Source of the DNA: Gaoshiqia hydrogeniformans
GTDB taxonomy: Bacteria; Bacteroidota; Bacteroidia; Bacteroidales; Prolixibacteraceae
Direction of reading: 5' to 3'
Assembly (NCBI RefSeq): GCF_049347105.1
Contig: NZ_CP186334.1
Coordinates: forward strand, 2,046,001 to 2,110,000
DNA: 64,000 nucleotides
Shown: piece after piece, positions 36,205 to 44,328 of the stretch
Layout of the letters: each line of letters opens with the position of its first letter
Numbering within the stretch: the first letter of the stretch is position 1
The notes under the pieces: generated by a model
What the model was told of the DNA's origin: nothing
The model's database searches: none
What the model saw: only the letters and a program-made list of their open reading frames with translations
Position numbers and translations under genes: made by a program

Positions 36205-36287
36205 GTATTGGCCAATCCGTTTTTCTTTGTCCTGCCCAACACCCGATGATCGGATGTTGGACAGACTAATTCATACGCGCTGAACGC

Positions 36288-37130
36288 TTACAAGGCCAAC
36301 CTCACCGTTTCTGCCAATGGCGTGGTGGGCCGGCCAATGAGCTTTGATAGTTGTTGCCCGTTGTCGAACAAATCGCCTTTCGAAACACTCACATCCCAGC
36401 TGGCAATAGCCCCGGCAAATGCTTTGGGGAGATTGAAGCTCTCAAGTATTTTAGCATATTCCGCTTCGGGCAGGTCTTTGTACGGGATGTCCTTACCGCT
36501 TTGTCTGGATATTTCGGCCGCTAAATCGCTGAGCGTATAGGCTGTGTCGCCCGCCAGCTCATATACTTTTCCTTTGTGGCTTTCATCGGTCAAAACGGTA
36601 GCAGCGGCCTCGGCAAAATCGGTGCGTGCGGCCGATGATATTTTACCCATACCCGCGCTGCCAATGAAGGCGCCACCGGCCAACGCACCGCCAATCGATC
36701 CGGTATAGTTTTCGGTGTACCAGCCATTTCGCAGGATGGTGTAGTCAATACCCGAATCTTTCAACAATTTTTCTGTTTCCAGATGTTCGCCCGCCAGATT
36801 TAAGGTGGTGGTATTGGCATGCAACAAACTGGTGTAAATCAACCATTTGATGCCGGATGCTTTGGCCGCCCCAATCACATTTTTGTGTTGGCTGGCACGT
36901 TGGCCTATTTCGTTCGACGAAATAAGCAACAGCCTGTCAATCCCTTTTAGCTGTTCGGCCAGGCCTTCGGGCCGGGCGTAGTCGAACGGACGGATTTCCA
37001 CGCCCAACTCCTTTGCCTTTTCGGGGTTTCGTACCAACGCAACGATGCTTTCGGTACCTACTTTTGCTTTTAATTGTTCAACAACCAGTTTGCCTAGCTG
37101 ACCGGTTGCTCCTGTTACTGCTATTTTCAT
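36288..37130 (-). CDS. NmrA/QorB-like NAD(P)H-binding SDR oxidoreductase
   Basis: 280 residues from ATG 37130 (MKIAVTGATGQLGKLVVEQL); an earlier ATG at 37157 adds nine polar residues. The glycine motif TGATGQLG and the LLISSNE and LRNGWYTENY strings fit the NmrA/NAD(P)H:quinone oxidoreductase 2 (QorB) group, which reduce quinones or sense redox state. 36 bp separate it from the dioxygenase gene on the same strand. Intact. Confidence 0.9.
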   Translation of the reverse strand: MKIAVTGATGQLGKLVVEQLKAKVGTESIVALVRNPEKAKELGVEIRPFDYARPEGLAEQLKGIDRLLLISSNEIGQRASQHKNVIGAAKASGIKWLIYTSLLHANTTTLNLAGEHLETEKLLKDSGIDYTILRNGWYTENYTGSIGGALAGGAFIGSAGMGKISSAARTDFAEAAATVLTDESHKGKVYELAGDTAYTLSDLAAEISRQSGKDIPYKDLPEAEYAKILESFNLPKAFAGAIASWDVSVSKGDLFDNGQQLSKLIGRPTTPLAETVRLAL

Positions 37131-37165
37131 TTTCTTTGTATGGTCTTCTTTTCTCATTTAGATGC

Positions 37166-38050
37166 TCATCCAATCTTTACCGAGGTCATTGTTAAAGAGC
37201 CGCCAACCGGCTCATCATTAAATATGGTTATTTCATCTTTTTGATCCTGCAACGCCAAGGCATATAGTAAGGGCAAATAATGATCGGGCGTTGGGATGGC
37301 CAGCTCAAAGGCTTTTCCCTGTTTCGAAAAGTTTACCAGCTCCTTGTGATTTCCTTCACTAATGAATTTCTTCATCTTTTCGTTGGCCTCAATGGCCCAA
37401 TCGTAGCCATAGTTTTCGTTCAGCTTTTGCCAGTGAACCATGCCCAGGTTGTGCACCATATTGCCGCTGCCCACAATTAGGATGCCTTTGTGCCGTAACG
37501 TGTAAAGTTCCCTGGCCAGCTCGTAATGCTGTTGCGGGTTTTTGAAATAGTCGAGGCTCAGCTGTATCACCGGGATGTTCGCCCTGGGGTACATGTGCCG
37601 GATGACCGTCCAGGCGCCGTGGTCGAGTCCCCATTTCTCGTCGAACGCTATCTCGGCGCTTTTGGCCAGGCCCTTCACTTCATTGGCCAATTGGGGTTTT
37701 CCGGGGGCAGGATACTGAATTTCGTACAGCGCTTTGGGAAAACCGCCAAAATCATGAATGGTTTTTGGACTTTCCATAGCTGTTACCTGCGTCCCTTTGG
37801 TTTCCCAATGGGCCGACACCACCATGATGGCTTTTGGCGTTTCAATCTCCAATGAAATATTCCGGAACCCGCGAACAAACTCGTTCTCCTCGATTGCATT
37901 CATCGGACTGCCGTGTCCCAGAAAAAGCACCGGCATTTTGGGTGTGTTTCCCAATGGTTGGTTTAATAGGTTCATAGCATTCAATTTTTTGCCAACTGCA
38001 AATCCGAAGGCTGCGGTTAATAACGACTTTATAAATGTGTTCCTCTCCAT
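37166..38050 (-). CDS. LigB-type extradiol dioxygenase (4,5-DOPA dioxygenase-like, YgiD family)
   Basis: 294 residues from ATG 38050 (MERNTFIKSLL); an upstream ATG at 38089 would add 13 residues. Metal-ligand histidines lie in FLGHGSPMNA, VSAHWE, LDHGAW and PTPDHYLPLL, the YgiD/DODA pattern. Members open catechol rings or handle quinone-like aromatics. The N-terminal ~30 residues are hydrophobic (SLLTAAFGFAVGKKLNAM), resembling a signal or Tat-like leader without RR, which is unusual for a cytosolic family. Confidence 0.9.
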   Translation of the reverse strand: MERNTFIKSLLTAAFGFAVGKKLNAMNLLNQPLGNTPKMPVLFLGHGSPMNAIEENEFVRGFRNISLEIETPKAIMVVSAHWETKGTQVTAMESPKTIHDFGGFPKALYEIQYPAPGKPQLANEVKGLAKSAEIAFDEKWGLDHGAWTVIRHMYPRANIPVIQLSLDYFKNPQQHYELARELYTLRHKGILIVGSGNMVHNLGMVHWQKLNENYGYDWAIEANEKMKKFISEGNHKELVNFSKQGKAFELAIPTPDHYLPLLYALALQDQKDEITIFNDEPVGGSLTMTSVKIG

Positions 38051-38125
38051 CACGACTAGTTTAACGCTTTTTCTATATCGACTGTTCACGACTGGCGTAC
38101 AACACTCAACAGGCTTGGCAAATTC

Positions 38126-38262
38126 TCACAAAGCAAGCTGAATGTCGATAATGAAGATGTCGTCAATAACTTTGTCGCTCAGGTTATCGAAAAATGATTT
38201 GGAGCCGTAACGCACATCGTATCTCGAGCGGGCACGCGCTGAAACACTTCGGGATGCTCTTT
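38126..38262 (-). pseudogene. YceI-family protein, C-terminal remnant
   Basis: A minus-strand stretch reads YDVRYGSKSFFDNLSDKVID then DIFIIDIQLAL and stop, like the end of Bacteroidota YceI periplasmic proteins. There is no start; upstream the frame is lost. A neighbouring frame begins MDRYNDMLKEHPEVFQR (38286) and may be a scrap of another gene or the same gene after a frameshift. Confidence 0.55.
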
Positions 38263-38330
38263 CAGCATGTCGTTGTATCGGTCCATTTTTTTTAGTAATA
38301 GAGTAGCTTGTTGTCTTCGTTCATTTCCAT

Positions 38331-38429
38331 ATTGCCTATGAATTGGGCTTCAAATACCCGCAGCATTTTACCTGGATGTTCAAGAAGAATGCCGGACTAT
38401 TGCCCAACGAATTTAGGCTGTTGAATTAG
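38331..38429 (+). pseudogene. AraC-family regulator, C-terminal remnant
   Basis: 32 codons read IAYELGFKYPQHFTWMFKKN then AGLLPNEFRLLN and stop. This is the second helix-turn-helix and end of an AraC-type regulator (IAxELGFxxxxHFTRxFKKxxGxTPxEFR). The frame upstream is unrelated and closed by a stop at 38304. A 3' gene scrap on the opposite strand to its neighbours. Confidence 0.8.
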
Positions 38430-38480
38430 GCACAAATCGATTCTCTTTCGTCGCGACGAGGCGTTAGCGGGCGATGTGCA

Positions 38481-38541
38481 ATTGGCATTCTAATCCTATT
38501 TTGGCCCTGCAGGACAGTCCCTTTGAAGCCAAAATGCCAAT
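38481..38541. other. Imperfect stem-loop in the gene-remnant region
   Basis: ATTTTGGC (38498-38505) pairs with GCCAAAAT (38528-38535) and ATTGGC (38481-38486) with GCCAAT (38536-38541), with a bulge on the left arm. It lies between the AraC scrap and the PHP gene's 3' end. The rest of 38430-38558 shows no gene. Confidence 0.4.
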
Positions 38542-38556
38542 AGAAACAGAAGAAAC

Positions 38557-38577
38557 TTCTATTTGTTTGGAACATCA
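38557..38577. repeat. Right direct repeat bounding the decaying island
   Basis: Twenty of 21 bases match 34760-34780. It contains the last five codons and stop of the PHP phosphodiesterase (DVPNK). The left copy lacks the stop (TAG replaced by CAG on the minus strand), as if a 3' gene end had been copied or displaced. Confidence 0.7.
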
Positions 38578-39680
38578 ATATTTACGGGCAGGGCCTCGCC
38601 TTTTTTGGTGATCAGGTTGGTTGCTTCGTAAAACATTCTCAAGGTATTCATTTGGCCGACTTCATCCGAGGTGCCGGTCAGTTCGATGGATACAGTTCGT
38701 CCGGGCTCCAGCAGAATTTCGGGGGGGCAGGAAAATCCGACCGAGGGCTGACGTTGTTTCAGCCTGAACGGGATATCGCTGTTGTTGAATATCTGCAGGC
38801 GACTCACCTCCTGGTTTTTTAATCCGATCTTTTTGTTTTTTATTTTGATCGAGTTGATAAAAATAGGTGTCAGGAAACGTCTTTCGCCCATGATGGTGTC
38901 TTTAAAATAAACAGCGGTCCGTTGGTCGATCAGGGCTGCTTTTACAGCCTCTTCGGTTTTATCCACCGCGAATACCAGGGTGAGCGGACGGGGGTTTCTG
39001 TCTGCGTTGTAAACCATTCCTGCCGGGGCATGGATGTCTGAGTTGGCCAGGATCGTCAGGTTTTTTTCGTCTGCCCACCTGAGCGCTTCCGGGTAGTGTT
39101 CACGGTCGTTAAAAACCTCAATTCCTTTTAAAATACCGGCATTCAGCAGCCGGGTATGTTCTTTCCACCAAAGGGTTTCCTGGGGTTGCTGGGCTTTCCA
39201 TCCGGGATGGTTCCAAAAAATGAACGCGCCTTGTTCCTTAGCTTCCACGCAGGCTTCCCACCAGTCTTCACGTTCAATCAGATTGGCGTTCTTAATAAAA
39301 ATGGCATTCAGGTGTCCCGGAGGCATGCTCCGGGTAATTTCGGTTCCGCGGATAAGCAAAATGCCCATTTGGTCGGCCAGGGGTTTGGCCACTTCGTACG
39401 AACGATTATGATCGGCATCCATATCTTGCGAATGAGGGAGATACTCAATGTGGTCGGTGATGGAGATCACATCCAGTCCGTCCATCCACGCTTCTTCAAC
39501 GCGGACGGTTGGCCAGACATCGCCGTCGGAAAAAACCGTGTGCATGTGGAAGTCGCACTTCAGCGTTTGATAACCTAAAATATCAGGAATCGAAATTTCC
39601 CTGCGACTTTGAGCAGAACTGTCGGGAGAAGTGATGAAAAAAGCGATAAAAAAAATAAAGGCTGATTTTAGCAAATTCAT
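38559..39680 (-). CDS. Secreted PHP-domain phosphodiesterase (Sb-PDE-like)
   Basis: 373 residues with a Sec signal peptide (residues 5-23, cleavage near SSAQ). The PHP metal-binding motif is DFHMH (His45, His47) followed by ITDH (Asp76, His77); the fold continues to about residue 290. The C-terminal ~85 residues form a beta-rich domain with LEPGRTVSIELTGTSDE. Annotated relatives are called Sb-PDE-family phosphodiesterases; the natural substrate is uncertain. Divergent from the ROK kinase gene. Confidence 0.88.
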   Translation of the reverse strand: MNLLKSAFIFFIAFFITSPDSSAQSRREISIPDILGYQTLKCDFHMHTVFSDGDVWPTVRVEEAWMDGLDVISITDHIEYLPHSQDMDADHNRSYEVAKPLADQMGILLIRGTEITRSMPPGHLNAIFIKNANLIEREDWWEACVEAKEQGAFIFWNHPGWKAQQPQETLWWKEHTRLLNAGILKGIEVFNDREHYPEALRWADEKNLTILANSDIHAPAGMVYNADRNPRPLTLVFAVDKTEEAVKAALIDQRTAVYFKDTIMGERRFLTPIFINSIKIKNKKIGLKNQEVSRLQIFNNSDIPFRLKQRQPSVGFSCPPEILLEPGRTVSIELTGTSDEVGQMNTLRMFYEATNLITKKGEALPVNIDVPNK

Positions 39681-39697
39681 GATGCACGATTTTTACG

Positions 39698-39705
39698 CAA
39701 AAATA
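39698..39705 (-). promoter_or_regulatory. -7 box TATTTTTG for the PHP gene
   Basis: Exact TAnnTTTG match on the minus strand, 18 bp upstream of the ATG at 39680. No clear -33 TTTG. Confidence 0.5.
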
Positions 39706-39829
39706 TATAAATCCTTTGGCTTGATAACATTAAGTCTGTTAAAGAATTGTTTTTTATAAGCTTGAATTCTGTTTCGAAAGGTTAATTTTACATGAACCAA
39801 AAAATAGTTCCGAATCAAAACGAAATGGT

Positions 39830-40672
39830 ATGAAGATTATTGGAGTTGATATTGGCGGCACAAAAATCGAAGCCGCTTTGATTGACGGTAACCGGATCAT
39901 CCGGATGGATACGTTTCCCACACCGGCCGACCAGTCGAAAGAGTTTGTTGTAAAGGCGGTTGGCGACCTGATTGAACGATTATTTTTGCCTGATGTTGAA
40001 GGTATTGGCATTGGTGTTCCCGGCCTGGTTGATTTGGACACCAATGAGGTGATTGATGTGATTAATATTCCGTCGTGGGACCGCGTTCCGTTGAAACAGA
40101 TCCTGGAAAGCCGTTTCGGAATACCGGTGTTTGTGAATAATGACGCCAATTGCTTTGCTGTTGGCGAAAAATATTTCGGCAAAGGGGCAGCCTACCGGAA
40201 CTTTGTGGGCATTGCGTTGGGTACCGGACTTGGCGCCGGCATCATCATCAACGACCATCTGTATTCGGGCCGTTTTTGCGGGGCAGGCGAGTTCGGAAGC
40301 TCGTACTACCTCGATAAAACCACCGAAGCTTATGCCAGCGGACAGTTTTTCAAAGACCAGCACCTGAACGGTTCTGAAATGGCTGAAAAGGCGGCGGCCG
40401 GTGACCCGGAAGCCCAAAAGCTTTTTGATGAATTTGGCCGGCACATTGGACGTGCCATTGCCAATATCCTGTTTGCACTGGCTCCCGAGGCCATTGTGCT
40501 GGGAGGTTCGGCCAGCCGTTCTTTTCCTTTATTTGAAAAAGGAATGCGCTCGGTACTCGAAAACGAATTTCCATACCAGCGGCTTTACAGGGCTTTGGCC
40601 ATTGAAATTTCCGATTTGAAAAACAGCGCCGTTTTAGGGGCCTCTTCCCTGGTGCTCGATGCCTTAAATTAG
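39830..40672 (+). CDS. ROK-family sugar kinase (glucokinase/GlcNAc-kinase type)
   Basis: 280 residues. The phosphate-binding start GVDIGGTKIEAALI, the sugar-binding NNDANCFAVGE and the ATP loop ALGTGLGAGI are clear. The zinc-binding cysteine loop usual in ROK proteins (CxCGxxGCxE) is missing: FGSSYYLDKTTEAYASG goes straight on, so zinc-independent folding is implied. The stop is 5 bp before the GH20 hexosaminidase start, so the kinase probably phosphorylates a sugar released by that enzyme, for instance GlcNAc or GalNAc (inference). Confidence 0.92.
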   Translation: MKIIGVDIGGTKIEAALIDGNRIIRMDTFPTPADQSKEFVVKAVGDLIERLFLPDVEGIGIGVPGLVDLDTNEVIDVINIPSWDRVPLKQILESRFGIPVFVNNDANCFAVGEKYFGKGAAYRNFVGIALGTGLGAGIIINDHLYSGRFCGAGEFGSSYYLDKTTEAYASGQFFKDQHLNGSEMAEKAAAGDPEAQKLFDEFGRHIGRAIANILFALAPEAIVLGGSASRSFPLFEKGMRSVLENEFPYQRLYRALAIEISDLKNSAVLGASSLVLDALN

Positions 40673-40677
40673 AACGC

Positions 40678-42963
40678 ATGAAAAATCCCTGCCCATTCCT
40701 GTTATTTCTGTTTATCCTGAATATCTCCGGATTTTACGGGCGGGCTGAAATATCTTCTTCCGGAATCAGTCTGATTCCCATGCCACAGCAATTGATTGTC
40801 CATGAGGGACATTTCCTGTTAAACCAATTGGTAAACATCCGGGCCGATGCCGGTCTCGAACAGGAAGCCGCGTATCTGCAGGCCGCGCTTTTTGATGTTG
40901 CATCCGTAAAACTGCAACTTTCGCAGGCTGAGGCAGCAGAAAGAAGTATCCGGTTGAAACTTGACCCGGCGGTTCAGGGGGCCGAAGCTTACCGCATCAG
41001 TTCAAACGGGAACAGGTATGAAATTGCAGGAAAAACGGGGGCAGGCGTTTTTTACGGAATCCGGACTTTTCTGCAGCTGATCCCCGTCCAGGCAGCAGCT
41101 GAAATAAATCTTCCGCTCGTATCGGTTAGCGATGGGCCCCGTTTTGAATGGCGCGGGATGCACCTCGATGTTTGCCGTCATTTCTATTCGGTTGAGCTTG
41201 TCAAAAAACTGCTGGATGAGATGGCCAAACTGAAGCTGAATACTTTTCACTGGCATTTAACCGATGACCAAGGCTGGCGTATCGAAATAAAGAAATACCC
41301 GGAACTGACACAGACCGGCGCCTGGCGGAAGGAAACCAAAATCGGGCACATGGCCGATTATCCGCACCGCTTCGACGGGCAAAGACACGGGGGCTTTTAT
41401 ACGCAGGAAGAAATCAGGGAAGTGGTGGCTTATGCGCAGCAACGGCACATCACCATTGTTCCTGAAATTGAACTGCCCGGCCACGCGCAGGCGGCAATTG
41501 CCGCTTATCCCGGGTTGGGTTGTTTCAACGATACCCTGGAGGCTTGGACACTTTGGGGTGTTTCGGAACATGTGTTCTGTGCCGGGAAAGAAAGCACATT
41601 TCAGTTTCTGGAAGATGTATTGAGCGAAGTGATTGATTTGTTCCCGGGAACTTTTGTCCATGTTGGCGGCGATGAATGTCCGAAAACGCATTGGAAAGAA
41701 TGCACTTTATGCCGTCAACGTATCGAAGAGGAAGGCTTGAAAGATGAACACGAATTACAAAGCTATTTTATCCGGCGGATGGAACGCTTTCTGAGCTTGA
41801 AAGGAAAGAAACTGATTGGTTGGGACGAAATACTTGAAGGAGGCCTTGCCGGAGGAGCGGTCATCATGTCGTGGCGGGGTGAGAAAGGCGGCGTCAACGC
41901 GGCTAAGCTGGGACACCAGGTGGTGATGACCCCAGGAGAATGGTGTTATTTCGATTATTTTCAGTCGGCCAATCCCAACGAACCGATTGCGATCGGCGGC
42001 CTTACCGACCTGGCTAAAGTGTACGGTTACGACCCGGTACCCGCGCAACTGGATGCTGAAAAACAAAAGCTCATTTTGGGGACACAGGCCAATGTATGGA
42101 CCGAATACATTCCCACAGCCGAACAGCTTGAATATATGATCTTTCCGCGCCTGTGTGCTTTGGCCGAAGTGATGTGGACCGAGCCCGGCAACAAAGATTT
42201 TGCCGGCTTTGAGCAACGCATGGACAAACAGTACCTGCGAATGGCAAAAGACGGCGTCCGGTTTCGTGTTCCGCCTCCCGAAGGACTCGACCCCATCCAT
42301 ACGTATGCCGCAAAAGAAGCAATCATCGCGTTGAGTTGCCCGGTTCCTTCAGCCAAAATCCGTTATACGCTTGATGGATCGGAACCAACCGAACGTTCGG
42401 CAGAATATCTAAAGGCACTTCGGATAAAGCTGGATGAGGACAAAATCTTGAGGGCAGTGACCATTCTGGCTGACGGAACTAAAAGTTATCCGGTAAGCTC
42501 GTTGCTGAGAAGCCGGAACATGGAGCCGGTGAAGCTCCGTAATCTGCAAAAAGGATTGAACTACCGTTTTTTTGACGGGCCCTTCCGTTCGTTTAAAGAG
42601 GTTGGCGGTGAACCTGAACTGACCGGAACGGTTGATTGGCTGATCATCCCGGTTCAAACCATGAGCAACCTGAAGGGCTGGATCTTCGATGGCTATATTT
42701 CTATTTATAAAGATGGACTTTACCGCTTCCAACTGAGCAGCGCCTGTGGCTCCGGCTTATACATCGGCAACGAACTGGTGATAGATAATGACGGCTTTAA
42801 TTACGATAATGTCCGTTCGGGACTGGTTGAACTGAAAGCCGGGTTTTACCCGGTGAGGGTGAAGTATTTCAGCACAAACGCCGGGCAGCGTATCCGCCTG
42901 TATTACCAGCCACCGTGGAAAGATAAATTTGAGGTGTTCCCGGGTGAAAAATATTACCGGTAA
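40678..42963 (+). CDS. Secreted GH20 beta-N-acetylhexosaminidase with PA14-like C-terminus
   Basis: 761 residues with an N-terminal signal peptide. Domains in order: GH20b N-terminal domain (~30-150), the catalytic barrel (~155-510) with HVGGDE placing the catalytic Asp-Glu pair at 332-333, a chitobiase C-terminal-type Ig-like domain (~540-610, IRYTLDGSEPT), and a PA14-like sugar-binding domain (~630-761, GLYRFQLSSACGSGLYIGNE). It releases terminal GlcNAc or GalNAc from glycans by substrate-assisted catalysis. Co-transcribed with the ROK kinase 5 bp upstream. Confidence 0.95.
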   Translation: MKNPCPFLLFLFILNISGFYGRAEISSSGISLIPMPQQLIVHEGHFLLNQLVNIRADAGLEQEAAYLQAALFDVASVKLQLSQAEAAERSIRLKLDPAVQGAEAYRISSNGNRYEIAGKTGAGVFYGIRTFLQLIPVQAAAEINLPLVSVSDGPRFEWRGMHLDVCRHFYSVELVKKLLDEMAKLKLNTFHWHLTDDQGWRIEIKKYPELTQTGAWRKETKIGHMADYPHRFDGQRHGGFYTQEEIREVVAYAQQRHITIVPEIELPGHAQAAIAAYPGLGCFNDTLEAWTLWGVSEHVFCAGKESTFQFLEDVLSEVIDLFPGTFVHVGGDECPKTHWKECTLCRQRIEEEGLKDEHELQSYFIRRMERFLSLKGKKLIGWDEILEGGLAGGAVIMSWRGEKGGVNAAKLGHQVVMTPGEWCYFDYFQSANPNEPIAIGGLTDLAKVYGYDPVPAQLDAEKQKLILGTQANVWTEYIPTAEQLEYMIFPRLCALAEVMWTEPGNKDFAGFEQRMDKQYLRMAKDGVRFRVPPPEGLDPIHTYAAKEAIIALSCPVPSAKIRYTLDGSEPTERSAEYLKALRIKLDEDKILRAVTILADGTKSYPVSSLLRSRNMEPVKLRNLQKGLNYRFFDGPFRSFKEVGGEPELTGTVDWLIIPVQTMSNLKGWIFDGYISIYKDGLYRFQLSSACGSGLYIGNELVIDNDGFNYDNVRSGLVELKAGFYPVRVKYFSTNAGQRIRLYYQPPWKDKFEVFPGEKYYR

Positions 42964-43044
42964 TGCCAGGTCAAGGTTAACGTCGGTCTGAATCAGACAA
43001 GAGATTCACCCGGTCGTGAAAATTAAACTTCTGCCTGTTTGTGG

Positions 43045-43647
43045 TTAATCAATCAGAAAATTTGAGCTTTCCGAAATACGATAATCGAACCGTCCATAAG
43101 AAACCGTTCTTTGCATACCCCCTGGTTCAATTACTGAAAAGCCAAAAGTTCCTGAAAGTATGATCACGGATGCTGAATTGTTTGTACGGCTCACGTTTTT
43201 AAAATAGATCTGCCCGATGCCTTTGTTTTCATAGGTCATTGAGTGATAATCTTCGATGTAATAAGCGGCGTTTGTTATTCCGTCGAGTTGTATTTTGGTA
43301 TCATGTAAGTGAAGCAGATCTTCAAACTGGTTAATTGATATTCCACCCAGGTGAAATTCTATGGTCGACGATTGACCGGCAACATTTCCTTGAAACTGTA
43401 CGACAAGACTGTCGTTTGCAGGCTTGGCGTTGATGAACGGAGCATTGTGAATATCAAAAAAGCCAACCAGTACAATTGATTCCCAGACATCATCGTTAAT
43501 AAAGGCTCCGGCCACATTATTTCCGTCTTCGGTGTATTTGGGAAGCCGGGGATCGATCGGGTCGGGGATAAATAAACCGTCACAGGCAGTCAGAATCGTT
43601 ACGGCCAATATCAGAAAAGATCTATTTAAATAAGCATATTTTCTCAT
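43045..43647 (-). CDS. Putative lipoprotein, unknown
   Basis: 200 residues from ATG 43647; the frame is open eight codons further upstream. The lipobox is TILTAC followed by DG, so an outer-membrane lipoprotein is likely. The body is beta-rich with no recognised domain; GNNVAGAFINDDVWES resembles openings of Bacteroidota hypothetical lipoproteins. Its start lies within the last 26 bp of the beta-barrel gene upstream, so the pair is translationally coupled. Confidence 0.75.
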   Translation of the reverse strand: MRKYAYLNRSFLILAVTILTACDGLFIPDPIDPRLPKYTEDGNNVAGAFINDDVWESIVLVGFFDIHNAPFINAKPANDSLVVQFQGNVAGQSSTIEFHLGGISINQFEDLLHLHDTKIQLDGITNAAYYIEDYHSMTYENKGIGQIYFKNVSRTNNSASVIILSGTFGFSVIEPGGMQRTVSYGRFDYRISESSNFLID

Positions 43648-44281
43648 TGTACAGCTTGAACTTAATACCAACAGATAAACAGATGTTTTTCAGATCGCGT
43701 ATTTCTCCGGTAAAATTTCCTATCTCATCTATGGAATAATAATCCAGCATCGGGACGATGCCATAGGTCATTCTTGAATAAAAACTTAATTTTCGACTGT
43801 CGAAACAACTGAATCCGAAAACCAGTCCGGCATCGAAGTTATTATAGGTCTTTTTCCCCTGTTCGACTGAGGTTCCCATTAGCTTACTTAACTCGGCGCC
43901 TGCCTGTACTGAAAAGAAGCTTAACGGGGCAAAATTGATCAAAACAGGCAATGAAAGATAACTGAAACGGAAGAGATAGTTCTTTTCGAAATCCTGCTGA
44001 TACCCTTTCTGATTAAAAATGATCTCATTAATTACAGAAAACTTCTCAAGTTTTTTAACCGGATAATATTGGACAGACAGGCCATAATGATAGGTTGTAA
44101 TTGGTTTTTTGTTTTCCAGAGGGATATTGTTCCGGATAGTGGCATAATTGCCTCCTGCAACAATGGCCAATTGTGCATGCGATTTTGCAGAAAATAAAAG
44201 CATGAATCCGGTTAGAATGACTGAGAGAACAACGACTTGAAAGAGGCCTGTCGATTTTGATTTTTTTATCCAAAAATACAT
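43622..44281 (-). CDS. Outer-membrane beta-barrel protein (PorT/OMP_b-brl type)
   Basis: 219 residues with a signal peptide (hydrophobic residues 15-30, cleavage near SHAQ). Alternating aromatic/polar strands (IVAGGNYATIRN, HYGLSVQYYPV, SYLSLPVLINF) are typical of small eight-stranded barrels labelled porin-family or PorT-like. No link to T9SS can be shown. It overlaps the downstream lipoprotein gene by 26 bp. Confidence 0.78.
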   Translation of the reverse strand: MYFWIKKSKSTGLFQVVVLSVILTGFMLLFSAKSHAQLAIVAGGNYATIRNNIPLENKKPITTYHYGLSVQYYPVKKLEKFSVINEIIFNQKGYQQDFEKNYLFRFSYLSLPVLINFAPLSFFSVQAGAELSKLMGTSVEQGKKTYNNFDAGLVFGFSCFDSRKLSFYSRMTYGIVPMLDYYSIDEIGNFTGEIRDLKNICLSVGIKFKLYNEKICLFK

Positions 44282-44328
44282 ACTGAACCTGATTGATATG
44301 TCGTTATAAATGGTTTTTTTTGAGCAGT

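Noticed and set aside
38402..38470. Integron attC-like boxes (GCCCAAC ... GTTAGCG)
   Set aside because: The left box is part of the AraC coding remnant, the right box deviates from GTTRRRY, and no paired inner boxes or integrase are present.
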